A stretch of DNA of 64,000 nucleotides. It comes from Trichosporon coremiiforme. Taxonomy: Eukaryota; Basidiomycota; Tremellomycetes; Trichosporonales; Trichosporonaceae. A model generated the notes under the pieces. That model was not told where the DNA came from and searched no databases. It was given only the letters and a program-made list of their open reading frames with translations. Below, piece after piece: positions 33,964 to 44,705 of the stretch. The first letter of the stretch is position 1. Each line of letters starts with the position of its first letter. The position numbers and the translations under genes were made by a program. The stretch is from positions 1,583,518-1,647,517 of the forward strand of contig BCJJ01000002.1 of NCBI GenBank assembly GCA_039545355.1, written 5' to 3'.

Positions 33964-35300
33964 ATGTCGAATCCGGAAACTCACTGCGACCGCTCCGCTC
34001 CGATAAAAACCCTTTCTACATTGGGAGAAGACAAGCATGCGTTCCCCCCTTTTTATGCCTGTTATCTTCTGAGATCCAAAGCCAAACCTGGTACACAGAG
34101 AACATATGTAAGCGAGACAGAGGAATCGTTGGCTAAAATGGGCTCAGGTTGGCTCAACGCCTGACCCGCCTCGTCGCCTTCGGCAGCATAACGGCGAAAT
34201 CACACAAGGCGCCTGGAAAACTTCCCTACACAGACCTTGGGTGGGGTCACCCTGGTGGCTAGTCAGATACTAACTCGCACAGGAGGAACAAATGATTGTC
34301 TATGGGTAGGAAGAGTCCAAGAGGCATCCTGCTTACATCACAGGTTTCCCAGTAAGCTGACAGCCTTGCAAGTGAGTCCCGCCACGCATGAGGGGACTAA
34401 CAGAGCAAGTTTGAATGGGCGTGGCAACACCCCGAGCTTTCGAGACATCTGCGCTTGGACGGTCTCGCGAGTGAAGGCACAACAAAGCCGATGTTCTCCA
34501 AAGACAGCAAGAGAAATCAAGTGGAGAGGAAGGTGATGTAAGTAATACAGGTATCACGCACTATACTGACAACGTCAGTGTTGCCCTCGCTCTCCTGCGA
34601 TCCCACCCGTTCCGTACCTTGCCCCTTCACGTCAAGTGCTTTCGCGAGGACGTCCACCGTATTTTCACGTGTCTGGCTCAGTCTGAAGTCGGTTTCGGAC
34701 TCGCTCTGGGGCCGTTCAAGAGCACGCCTGCAGCTATCGTGGCAAACGTCCGAGCGTTGCCTGCGCTTGACCCCCGCGTACAAGTCTCCTTCAACCCATC
34801 CGGGTACACAACCTCGTTCCACCAGAAGGGTCGGCGGCTCCCACGTGCGGAGAGCCGCAACGCAAGCTGCGAGGTCAACCTCCTCGATCTCAAGGATGAT
34901 AACTTCAGGAGTGGGGGGCGCTCTGGGGGGAAATGGAAGCGGCTCCAGAAGAGAGCGAAAGAGCATTTCTGCTGTCTGTGTACTGCAGAGCTCGACGTCA
35001 ACGTTCGTATACGGCGCTCTCGCTGCCGATAGGTTCGCTGACTCTCAGGACCCTCTCTCTGTTGCTCTTTGTCCATCACCTAACCTTGATTGTCTGTGCG
35101 CTACCCACCTGAAGTGCTTGGCACTGTCGGCACAGACATTTGGAGGGGCACCCTCGCTGCTTCCGCGGGCGACCAAGTGTCCGGAATGTGGGGCAGTGTC
35201 GGAGTGGGGAGAAGTCGTCCGGAGCAGCTTTGGGTGGCACGGCAGCAAGGCGACTGAGACAGGGTATAGCGAAGAGGATGACCAGGTCATGCCACAGTGA
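33964..35300 (+). CDS. SLX1: Structure-specific endonuclease subunit SLX1
   Basis: GIY-YIG nuclease that, with SLX4, cuts branched DNA such as stalled forks and Holliday junctions. Exons 33964-34107, 34148-34240, 34283-34305, 34344-34371, 34410-34537, 34579-35002 and 35049-35300 give 363 residues. The nuclease domain is reassembled from four exons: [40 protein letters not shown] and [20 protein letters not shown], then [18 protein letters not shown]. The catalytic Arg and Glu positions are retained. The C-terminal RING-like zinc module has [13 protein letters not shown], then [16 protein letters not shown] and [14 protein letters not shown]. For intron 4 I chose the acceptor ending at 34409, which gives the family word ALQFEWAWQ. 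The alternative at 34403 would insert two residues. Confidence 0.93.
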
Positions 35301-35402
35301 CGAAGAGGCTTGAGGTAATTGCATCAACAGAGTTATATGTACAAGTAGATTGTATACACACCAGGCAGAAGATTAGAGGAAGCCACTGCATGGCTGTGGT
35401 TA

Positions 35403-35828
35403 TTATGAATCGTCTTCGTCCGTGGAGACGGAAACTTTCTCCAGCGCTGCGGCCAGAGTACGATCAACCGCCGTAGCAGAGCCAGGCTTGACAACGGTCT
35501 GCACTTCGTGAGGAGAGGAAGACGCGGTCGTGGCCGGAGTCTCAGCGTCTTCGGCCTCTGCGTCACCCTCTTCGTCCGAAGTCTCATAGTCTTCCCAGTC
35601 GAGCTGAAAAGTATCAGCAAGCTGCATCGTGATGAATTTACTCACGTAGTCGTATATCACTCGAACGATGAGGCTGCAACTCGGGCAGGTCGCAATCTCC
35701 TCTCCATCCCGTAATTGCCCTTTTGAAATCTCGAACCGGTCACCGCAAGGGCAGGGGTAGTGGAATACTTTCGCGTCTTCGTCCCACGTGAAGTCTTCGA
35801 TCTCGAGCTCGTCGTAATAGGAGACCAT
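35403..35828 (-). CDS. DPH3: Diphthamide biosynthesis protein 3 (CSL zinc finger)
   Basis: Small zinc protein that donates electrons to the Dph1-Dph2 radical enzyme in diphthamide synthesis on eEF2 and also serves Elongator/Kti functions. Exons 35828-35646 and 35603-35403 give 127 residues. The N-terminal CSL-type zinc finger is complete: Cys26 and Cys28 in YPCPCGDRF, Cys48 and Cys51 in [15 protein letters not shown]. The acidic Thr/Ser/Glu-rich tail is longer than in yeast. The 42-nt intron (35604-35645) has good splice signals, is a multiple of three and has no stop. Retention would therefore give a 141-residue protein with a 14-residue insert. Confidence 0.94.
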   Translation of the reverse strand: MVSYYDELEIEDFTWDEDAKVFHYPCPCGDRFEISKGQLRDGEEIATCPSCSLIVRVIYDYVSKFITMQLADTFQLDWEDYETSDEEGDAEAEDAETPATTASSSPHEVQTVVKPGSATAVDRTLAAALEKVSVSTDEDDS

Positions 35829-36048
35829 GTTGATGTTGATAAGAGTGGCGGTAACGATGGCAACAGACCCTTGCTCATTGATGAAAAACAGAAGTGACCG
35901 TGCACGGCTATTGCCGCATCACGTGACTGTGGGTCCCCGGACTGCCAATGGCTGGGGATCGACATCCGATGACATCGTACATAAAGCGGACAGCTTCACA
36001 CCCGCAGTCCCTTATCCCCAAAACTATCTTCCTCTCTCAGCTTCGGTC
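35829..36048. promoter_or_regulatory. Bidirectional promoter of DPH3 and GLC3 with CACGTG site
   Basis: 220 bp between divergent starts. A TCACGTGAC word with an E-box core lies at 35919-35927, near the middle. A pyrimidine-rich tract (CTTCCTCTCTCAGCTTC) precedes the GLC3 start. Confidence 0.45.
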
Positions 36049-38681
36049 ATGTCTCAGCAAAAATCCAAAGCGGTAGCCATGCCTGAAGACGGTCAGTACT
36101 TTCTGATTCAAGCTTTGCTGATCTCTAGGTACTGGTGTCGTACAGGTCGACCCTTGGTAAATGACTTCTTATCCGCAACCTACTGATGACAGGCTCGAGC
36201 CTTATGCCGGACCCCTCCGTGAACGTTACTCGGCTTACCAGAAAGCCTTACAGTTCATCGATACTCATGAGGGTGGCTTGGACCGTTTTACGCAGGGTCA
36301 CAAGAAGATGGGCTTCCAGATTGATGACAAAAGTGGCGTGACTTATCGCGAGTGGGCCACTGGCGCTGTTGAGGCGCGGCTCATTGGCGATTTCAGTGAG
36401 CAACGTGTCCACCCACACAACCACTGACCTGTAGACAACTGGTCGCACACTGCGAACCCCATGACCAAGAACGAGTTCGGCGTCTGGGAGTGCTATGTCC
36501 CTCCCACGGCGGATGGCAAGTGCGCCATCCCTCACGACTCAATGGTCAAGATTTCTATGACAACGGCCGACGGAGAATCGATCGACCGTATTCCAGCCTG
36601 GATCACGCGCGTGACCCAAGACCTGAACGTCTCGCCCGTGTACGACGCGAGGTTCTGGAATCCGCCTGTGGAGGATCGTTATGAGTTCAAGCATGGACAC
36701 TCCACCAACTCGATCGAAGGTCTCAAGATCTACGAAGCGCACGGTAAGTATCATCTTTCACCTGGCATCTGATCACTCGAAGTGGGAATTTCTAGCCCTG
36801 AGAAGCGTGTCACCACATACAAGGAATTCGAAAGGGACGTATTGCCTCGCATCAAGGAGCTCGGTTACAACACCATTCAAATGTAAGCCATGAGGACTGC
36901 AACTGCTGACTTCCAGGATGGCCATCATGGAGCATGCGTACTACGCTTGTAAGATTGGATTGCTTCGGCGAATTTGCTGACGCCAGCGTTCGGTTACCAA
37001 GTCACAAGCTTCTTCGCAGCTTCCTCGCGCTACGGTTTGTGTGGTAGTTCGTTCCACTGCTGATGCCTCCCAGGCACCCCCGAGGACTTGAAGAGTCTTA
37101 TTGACACCGCCCATGGGATGGGTATCACAGTGCTCCTGGACGTGGTGCACTCACACGCGTGCAAAAACGTTCTGGACGGGTCAGTGAATAGCAGTGAGCC
37201 CGAGCTGAATCTGCAGACTGAACATGTTCGACGGGACCGACCACTTGTACTTTCATGAGGGAAGTCGCGGCCGCCACGATCTCTGGGACTCTCGCCTCTT
37301 CAACTACGGTCATCCGGAAGTCCAACGTTTCCTCCTGTCAAACCTTCGTTTCTGGATGGACGAATACAACTTTGATGGGTTCCGGTTCGACGGAGTTACG
37401 AGCATGATGTACAAGCACCACGGAATGGGCTTTGGGTTTTCTGGTAGGGAGCACCACGGCATCGACCATTGACATCAGGTGACTACCACGAGTATTTCGG
37501 GGCCTCTGTTGATCTTGAGGCTATGGTGTACCTCATGCTGGTTCGTATCGCTGCCGCGGTGCATGCTGACCCTCATCAGGCCAACAAGATGATCCATGAC
37601 CTGTATCCCCACGCCATCACCATCGCAGAGGATGTTTCTGGTATGCCTACTCTCTGCCGTCCTGTCGATGAGGGTGGTGTTGGGTTCGACTACCGCTTGT
37701 CGATGGCCATCCCCGACATGTGGATCAAGATTCTCAAAGAAAAGCAGGATGAAGACTGGGACATGGGCAATATTGTCCATACGCTCACTAACCGTCGGCA
37801 CTTGGAGCGCAGTGTATCGTACGCCGAGAGTCACGATCAAGCCTTGGTTGGAGACAAGACGCTTGCGTTCTGGCTTATGGACAAAGAGATGTGTAGGAGA
37901 TACTGCGACGGGGTCGAACTGACAACAGACGAATACATGTCTGACCTCTCGCCTCTGACGCCCATCATCGATCGTGGCATTGCCCTTCACAAGATGATCA
38001 GGTGAGAGCCAGCTGCAACTTTGTGCTAACTGTGGCAGGTTCCTCGTGCACTCACTGGGCGGGGAAGCGTACCTCAACTTCGAAGGTAACGAATTTGGGC
38101 ACCCCGAGTACGTGGATGCGGCAGGTTAGGGCTGACAACGTCAGGTGGATGGACTTCCCGCGTGAGGGCAACGGCAACTCTTTTGACCACGCGCGTCGCC
38201 AGTTCAACCTGGTTGACGACCACTTGCTCCGCTACAAGTACCTAAACGCCTTCGACGCCGAGATGAACAACCTCGAGGGCAAATACAAGTGGCTCAGTGC
38301 TCCTCAGGTGAGTGACTGATCAGCAATGATCCTGACACTGCAGGCGTTCGTGTCCCTCAAACATGAAGGCGACAAAGTGATCGTTTTCGAACGGGCCGGT
38401 TTGCTGTTCATTTTCAACTGTGAGCTGCATAGCAGAGTGCGATTTGATGCTCCTCACTAATTCCAGTCCACCCCAATCAGTCTTTCAGCGACTACCGTGT
38501 TGGTGTCGATGAACCAGGCAAGTACCACATCGTTCTCAACAGTGATGAGAAGAGGTTTGGAGGCCATGATCGGGTTGACAACGACGGCGAGTACTTCACA
38601 ACGCCCATGGAGTGGAATGGCCGCAAGAACTGGCTGCAGGTGTACATCCCCGCACGTACGGTTTTAGTACTGGGGCTTTGA
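36049..38681 (+). CDS. GLC3: 1,4-alpha-glucan (glycogen) branching enzyme
   Basis: Forms alpha-1,6 branches in glycogen; a GH13 enzyme in the cytosol. Fifteen exons fit: 36049-36091, 36129-36156, 36193-36395, 36435-36743, 36783-36882, 36917-36948, 36987-37034, 37074-37179, 37217-37443, 37479-37892, 37929-38001, 38039-38107, 38145-38307, 38344-38419 and 38467-38681. They give 701 residues, the family length. The CBM48 domain includes [22 protein letters not shown]13 regions I-IV are complete: [22 protein letters not shown] (nucleophile Asp), [11 protein letters not shown] (acid/base Glu) and [26 protein letters not shown] and the C-terminal beta domain follow. It is the most intron-rich gene here. 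Many exons are short, so individual borders could be off by a codon. Confidence 0.95.
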
Positions 38682-38923
38682 TGGCCCCCTCTTCCCCTTT
38701 CAAATACGCTCCGTACAAATGCAAAGTGTGTCAAAGGCGTTGCTAGAAGGTGAATTGGACGAAGTTCAGGAGCTAGTTCAGCCTAATTGTTGAGAGGTTT
38801 CGGCATTTGCCGACCAACCGTGGCCCCAGCTCGTCTCGCTGAGAACTGACATTGCGCAACAATAGCCCTCTGCATTTGCCTCAATCATCCAGTTCCCATC
38901 CACCAGCCAGTAATTTCTTCCGC

Positions 38924-39839
38924 ATGTCTTTACTCGAGACTCTCAACGGTTTGATGGATCCGCTGTTGTTCATCGGCCTTTCCTTGTCTTATCTGCCGTC
39001 GACAATCTCTCAAGTTATCCGCGACCGCCAGGTCTTGTCTTGGGATGATTTCCAGTTCCTCTGGTTTGGCAACTTCTGGCGTACTGTAGGTCCCATGGTG
39101 AGAGATGGAGCAGAAGCTCGCGTAGTCCCACTTCTACAGGGTCGGGTACGTCTGGGCACTGCCATCCCTCCAGACGGTGATGGTCGTGGCCTGCCTCCAG
39201 GTGTGGGTGGAACCGTCATCGAGGTCGGCCCTGGTAGTGGCATGTGGGTCAGCATTTACGGCGACCAGTACGCGACTCTTTCGGACAAGGCCGACAAACC
39301 TATCCCGGGCAAACGAACAAGAGTCGAGAAGGTGTTCGGCATCGAACCGAACGCGACCCATCACGCTGCTCTGCAGAGTAGGATCTCTGATGCAGGACTG
39401 AATGGAAGATATACCATTGTTCCTGTCGGAATCGAAGATATTGGGTCGACCGGGTTGATCCCAAAGGGATCGGTCGATGCCATCGTCACTGTTCTTTGCC
39501 TGTGCTCAATTCCTGAGCCCGAGAAGAACATCCGCGAACTCTACGACTACCTCAGACCTGGCGGACGGTGGTTCGTGTATGAGCATGTGAAGTGCTATGC
39601 TTCGCAGGGAATCTTTATGAAGTGGTATCAAAGTATGTCGGTCGCTTCTGCAAGTGCTAACCGCAGGACTCCTGAATATCGTCTGGCCCACATGCTTGGG
39701 AGGTTGCGACCTGTGCCGCGACACAGGCAGGTCGCTTCGCGCTGCCGGGCCATGGAAGGAGATCGATCTGGCAATGCCAACCGATACTCCTTGGTGGTCA
39801 ACCACTCCTCACGCATATGGCATCATGACAAAGCCCTGA
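38924..39839 (+). CDS. Membrane-anchored SAM-dependent methyltransferase (METTL7-like)
   Basis: Exons 38924-39632 and 39667-39839 give 293 residues. A hydrophobic N-terminal helix (LLFIGLSLSYLPSTISQVI) is a likely ER or lipid-droplet anchor, as in METTL7 relatives. Motif I is GGTVIEVGPGSGMW (about residue 95-108). Later family words are KVFGIEPNATHHAAL, DAIVTVLCLCSIPEPEKNI and LRPGGRWFVYEHV. After the intron comes WPTCLGGCDLCRDTGRSL. Splicing joins WYQR to LLNIVWP, as expected for the class. The substrate is unknown; mammalian relatives methylate alkyl thiols. Starting at an upstream Met (38852) would add 24 residues and cannot be excluded. Its 3' end borders the motif array. Confidence 0.85.
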
Positions 39840-39959
39840 TCCAGTGAACCTGGTTTCCACGTTTCGGAGACGTCCATAGAACGCTGCATTTCTGCTCTCC
39901 GCATGCATGCTCTGTATGTATAAAGGAAGATCAGTTTGGGCTTGGGTGAGTGGTGGACG

Positions 39960-40590
39960 GAGATGACCGTGGGAGACGGTGTGGAGGGCCGGAAGAGGAT
40001 CGGAAAGCCGTCCTTGGGAAACCAGGGCGGCGTGGAGATCGCGCGTAGAAACCCTGTCAGTGGCCGGGCCACACGTGGGAAATTTGAGACGAAGTGGGAG
40101 GCGAAGCCAGGGTGGAAGCCTGCCGTGGGAAACCACGTTGGTGGCGGATAGTGTGAAGCCTGGGACTGGGCCAGGTGGAAGGGTCGCCAGGGTCGAGGGA
40201 GGAGGCGAGGTGTAGTGACCCGTGGGAAAGCTATCCAGTGATTGGTGGAGGCTGAGAGGCGGAAATCGCCCGTGGGAAGCCTAGCGGCTGGGCCAGGATG
40301 GAGAATGGCTAGGTTGGAGGATGGCGGGCGAGTGGGAGAGTGGGAGTTGTCCGTGGGAAAATCAGCCTGGGGAGCATTCGTGGGAAAGCTAACCGGGGCA
40401 CCCGATGGAGACAACTGTGGGAAACTTGGGGTTGGCGGGGGAGTGCTCGTGGGAAAGCTAAGCGGTGTTGGGGTGGAGGTCACCCGTGTGAACTTGGTTG
40501 TAGCAGGTGTCGAGGCAGGACATCAACCGTGGGAGACCAAGATTTGGCCGGGTGGATGTGAATAAAAGCCGTGGGAAACCTCGGATCCAA
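39960..40590 (+). repeat. Left cluster of (C/T)GTGGGAA motifs, plus-strand orientation
   Basis: Exact octamers start at 40074, 40124, 40221, 40271, 40352, 40379, 40416 (T variant), 40448 and 40570. Near copies are at 39968 and 40528 (CGTGGGAG) and 40013 (TTGGGAA). All read the same way. Spacings are irregular (27-97 bp), so this is not a simple tandem repeat; flanking bases are purine-rich and G-rich but differ between copies. The octamer equals the CSL (CBF1/Su(H)/Lag-1) consensus known from animals and fission yeast. By chance about 0.01-0.02 copies per strand would be expected in 500 bp. Whether any factor binds is unknown. Confidence 0.8.
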
Positions 40591-42500
40591 AGGCGAGAGA
40601 TTGATGGAATTCGTGCACCTGCTGGACACCTTGAATGTAGCCGAGGCTTCCTCCGACGACGAGCGGAGAATCTCGAGTCGTGGGGTATCTAAAACTAACC
40701 CAACGGTTTCTTTGATAGGGAGTACGGATCTCAGGAGTATGCGGTGTGGGAGGGCACAGAAGTAATCGAGGTATGCTACAGCTCTGAGAGTGCTAACTTG
40801 AAGTGGCCATAACCCCGTGATTTTTGCTGCTCAACTTCCGCTCATTTTCGGCACATACATGAAAAAGCGCCGATCTTCAGGTCTAGCGCATTGCCAGGCT
40901 TGTACCATGTCGCAGTGTCTCAGTGACGAGTTATGGACCACCCCACTCGCGGATGCCATTACGCCCTCAATCCTCCTTCGTTTCGGCTCAATTTTGCACA
41001 GGCATATTAGAAGACGGCTTACAGTGTGGCTGGCTAACAGGAGAGATCCCTCTTCCGTTGCAGCATTCTCTCCCCATACATTCCCAGGCGTGGCCCCTGG
41101 CTTTCCAGACAGCGACAGATGGGTTGATCACCCCGTGCGCTTCAGCACTCGACTGTTTTTTCAACGCCCGTCAACTCGTGTCAGTGGTGAGGCATGGTGG
41201 TGACTTATACACCGCACGCAGAGTAATTAGCCCCCAATCACTGAACTTTCCGAGTCCTTCCAACAGCCTACAGTGGAGCTTGAGTGGGTTGTCATTTTGG
41301 CCACCCATCGAGTTTATCCTGATCGTAGGGTTCGTAGAGACCATGGGATGAAGCGTATTTGCTGACGGTACAAGCACACCGAGAGAGACAAATGGACATT
41401 CAAGGTTTCCTTCCATGTTTGTGCACGATGCACACTTTTGAGTGAGAGAACCATTTGGAGTACGCAACGACAGATGCGGGAGGGGTGCAGCAGCTACTAG
41501 GCGTTTTAAAAGTTTTACTGTATTCAGCGGGGTTGACGATTGAGGGTCTGGCTGTGCTTCCGACGCGTCCGCACGCTTCCTCCTACGGGCCGTCAGATAC
41601 CTCGAAAACTTTTCAATCACTCAACAACTCGGAAAGCGCATCCTTCACCAACGGTTCATTACGCTCCTGTCTGCACCCGCACATAGTATCCCGCGCCAAA
41701 ATCAGCAGCCTCCCTATCCACTCGGCTTGCATCCAAGCACAACTCCTTGTCACTCCCTTCCAGCATCGGGAGCTACCTGTGAAGCATCGGTCCTTCGCCG
41801 CAGAAAAACTGATTCAGTTGGCGAGCGATTGTGAGGGCCAAGGATGCATAACACGCAGAAGATGGAGAGAGAGGACCGCTGCACGCGGGATAGGGGATAG
41901 TTGCTGCCTCAGCCTTGCCTTATATGTTATACCCGCCTTGAATGCCCTCCTTGCGTGCTGAATATACACCAAGGGGAACCCGCTCTCGCTTCAAAGTCGA
42001 CCCAGGTTGAGTGGATGTGTATACTTGGATGACTACTACAATCAACACCCTTTAGCAGTCGCTTGTAGATCCGGACCGCTATCAAGGTGCCCTGTATTCT
42101 CTGTGACAAACTGGAATCGTACAAAGGGTGATTCACTCGCCCGGAGCTTGAGCTCCAGACGGTGCGGCGTTCATCGGGCTCACCGTTGAGGTCCGAGCTT
42201 TAAAACTCCAGAAACGCCCCAGAAAAGCGTAGAACTTAGTCAGTGAAAAGCGTGACATTGGAAATGGTCTGTGTACAAAAATGACGCCTGGGGCGACAAA
42301 ACTGGCTGAGTAACGTTCTGGTGGAGTCGGGAAGTTGGAGTGAGTAAGACCCAAATGAACAAGACCCATAGAGGGGAAGGCATCCCCAAACATCACTGAA
42401 TTCTCCGTCTGTGGCCAGAGAAAACCCTGGCCGCATGCCAGGCATATCACTTCCTATTGCCTGGTGCGGAGTGCGAAGAACGCCCTGCAAGGAGACGGTC
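40591..42500. other. Spacer without recognisable genes
   Basis: Between the two plus-oriented motif clusters lie about 1.9 kb with lower GC than the genes around. Open frames of 130-170 residues exist on both strands (41455-41961 plus; 41171-41620 minus), but they overlap each other and have no domain, codon bias or splice pattern. A short frame near 40591-40765 contains VHLLDTLNVAEASSDDERR, also unassigned. Decayed mobile DNA is possible, but I found no terminal repeats, transposase or reverse-transcriptase motifs. Confidence 0.4.
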
Positions 42501-42517
42501 TTCCCTAGATTCGTGTT

Positions 42518-42960
42518 TTCCCACGATCGCCAACGGGGAAGTTTGGGTGGCAAATCTGGCCATCAGCGGATGAGCCGCTATGACCAACTTCAGCGGTGGT
42601 GGGTTGAAGGCAAGCCCTGGGAACCTGGGCGATGGCGAGGTAGAGGTCAGTGGAAGTCTCTCTTAGGAAACAGGAGGCAAAGCCGGGGTGGAGACCATGC
42701 GTGAGGATTCCGAGGTGGCTGATTGAGACCGCCCGTGGGAGATCTGACTGAGGCCGGTGAAGGTCGTTCGTGGGAAAGGTGGAGGCGCAGGATGAAAATT
42801 GTTCGTGGGAAACCTGGGTATGCAAATTCAAACGCCACCCGTGGGAAAGTTGAGGGGAGGTAGTCTGAATGGTGACTGGGAAGCCGCCGTGGGAATCCTA
42901 AGGGCAAGCTGGGGCGGCGGCCAGTCGTGGGAAGCTGGTGAGGGCGGTTGTGGGAAACCT
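42518..42960 (+). repeat. Middle cluster of (C/T)GTGGGAA motifs, mostly plus orientation
   Basis: Exact copies start at 42769, 42804, 42840, 42888, 42926 and 42949 (T variant) on the plus strand. One copy on the minus strand (TTCCCACG at 42518-42525) opens the cluster, and a near copy CGTGGGAG is at 42734. Here the spacing is tighter (23-48 bp, three intervals of 35-36 bp). Context is again G/A-rich, for example GTGGGAAACCTGG twice (42805 and 42950). Confidence 0.8.
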
Positions 42961-43009
42961 GGTGGGACGGTCACGTGCCGCAGACGAGCACGTGTCGCCT
43001 CCATCCAGG

Positions 43010-43440
43010 ATTTGCCTCGGGTTTTCCACGGTCAGTCTCTGTCTTGCTAACCAGCTCAGGTTTCCCACGGGCAACCTGTACCGCATCGTCGCCCAGGTAT
43101 CCACGAGTCCCCTCACGTTCCCACTGCTCAGGGTTCCCAACGGCGGCCTCCACCCCGCCAAGGTCTCCCGCGTGTGGCCCCTAATGTTCCATACAACGCG
43201 GCTTCGGTTTTCCACGGATGACAACCACCCTAACGCGCCAAAGTCTCCTCAGTTGTTTCAGGCCTCCCACGAACGATCTGTCCAGGGCGACGACTGGGGG
43301 ACCTCTCCACCAACGGTGCCCCACAGTGCGGAGGTCGCATACACTCAGGACTCTGTTCTTCGACCCCACCACCCCGGTGCCACAGTGTGCCAAAGGTTTC
43401 CCACGATTGAATTTGCGGCTCCAATGTTCCCACGAGTTAA
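43010..43440 (-). repeat. Right cluster of the same motif, inverted orientation
   Basis: TTCCCACG (minus-strand copies) at 43062-43069, 43398-43405 and 43427-43434. Degenerate versions lie between, at about 43021 and 43207 (TTTTCCACG), 43116 (TTCCCACT), 43133 (TTCCCAACG) and 43264 (CTCCCACG). The orientation flips relative to the middle cluster within about 60 bp (42957-43020), so the clusters are arranged head to head. Confidence 0.75.
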
Positions 43441-43712
43441 TCACCCTAGTTTCCACCAGTGAGGTCAAGCAAGTTGCTCGCGACGGGCGTCTTGTTCTCC
43501 GAAGGACTCCTGAACGGCGTTCGAGATGCATGGCAGCATTCGCGTCAGCGCTCTCTTTAGTTGCCTCATCCCGAGGATTCCAAGACGACTCTGTGGTTGT
43601 GTTGTTTAGTTATCAACACACCCGGTTCTCTCGCCCTCACAGATCATGACCGGTGCGACTACACGCATGTTGACATCGCTCAGTCTTCCAGACCGATAGT
43701 GATCGACTGCAC

Positions 43713-44705
43713 ATGTTTACGCTCCATCAGCTTCGAGAAAGTCCCCAAAGTGTTTACCCCTTGAGGGACGTTACCACATTTCCGGTTCTGCGGTGCCGCA
43801 ACTTCTGGTGTATCCAACGACACCAAGCAACAGGTAACGTTTGAGCGCTAGTAGTCAACTGAGCACCTAATGCAGCCCATCATTACGATCTCCGCCTGCA
43901 CATGGATGGGCAACTCGTCTCATGGGCTATTCCCAGAGGCGTCTTAGGATTCACCGAACATGAACGGGAACGTCTCGCGGTGGAGACACCGCTGCATCAT
44001 CTGAGCGACGCCGTCAGAGAAGGTCCTGAAGGCAGACCTGGCAGCAGCAGGGGCACGTGTAAGTTTCCCCGATATTGCACGATGCTGATGAACCCCCAGT
44101 GTTGTGGGACGTAGGAAGATACACGATACTAGACACGGACAAAGAAGAGACGCCCCAGCCCGATGACGAGCACAGGTGAGTTTGGTAGTCCCACGACACC
44201 GCCCTAACATAGCCGCAGTTCTGGAGCATTTGACGAGGAAAAGCTTAGATGGGCATTGTCCCAGATCTACGGCGACAAGAGGCAGGCGCTTCGCTTCGTC
44301 ATTCACAGCGGCAGAAAGGTGAGTTCAGCGACCGAGTAAGAGCTTAAGACTGAGACCAGATCACGAACAACTGTGAGCAGGTTGCGAGCGAGAAGTACGA
44401 TGAATCGGACACGCAACAATCCACACATTTCTACAGAAGTGGGCATCGACTGACGGCAGCTTATCTTCTGATCTTGCCGAGAGATCGAAAGCCGAAGTAC
44501 AAGAGTGATGGAACTGAGGTGAGGGAGTGGCTGTTGACGTTACCGGCTGGGAGCAATGGCTATCCGTGGGGTGAAGGAGGAGAAGATGGGCCGGAAGGAC
44601 GGAGCGTCAAGAGTGAGTCATGAAAGCCGATTTGTCAGTGAAATTGGGCTGATCTTATCTTTGCCAGCTGGACGGACGTTTGCCGAAGTCTGCAGCCTCT
44701 CATAG
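43713..44705 (+). CDS. Stand-alone LigD-type DNA 3'-phosphoesterase
   Basis: Related to the 3'-phosphoesterase module of bacterial DNA ligase D, which trims 3'-phosphate or ribonucleotide ends. Exons 43713-43833, 43876-44058, 44100-44175, 44219-44318, 44360-44612 and 44668-44705 give 256 residues. Splicing exon 1 to 2 creates FWCIQRHQATAHHYDLRLHM, then DGQLVSWAIPRGV and RLAVETPLHH. GTLLWDVGRYTILDT follows, matching the bacterial pattern VQ.H.A..LHYD.RLE.DG...SWA.P.G...RLAV.VEDH....G..W D.G... The metal-site His residues, Asp and Arg of the first block are present. The later GEYGAG loop is replaced by EGRPGSSRG, so activity may differ. No ligase or primase domain is attached. The start Met follows TGCAC; an upstream exon is possible. 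Confidence 0.82.

Noticed and set aside
41935..42010. Possible tRNA-like segment
   Set aside because: No GGTTCGA-type T-loop with a pairing acceptor stem could be formed here or elsewhere in the window.
40591..42500. Transposon remnant
   Set aside because: No reverse transcriptase, transposase, integrase, long terminal repeat or inverted terminal repeat could be seen. The possibility remains open but unsupported.
39960..43440. CRISPR array
   Set aside because: The shared unit is only about 8-10 bp, spacing varies from 23 to 97 bp, orientation changes, and the genome is eukaryotic.
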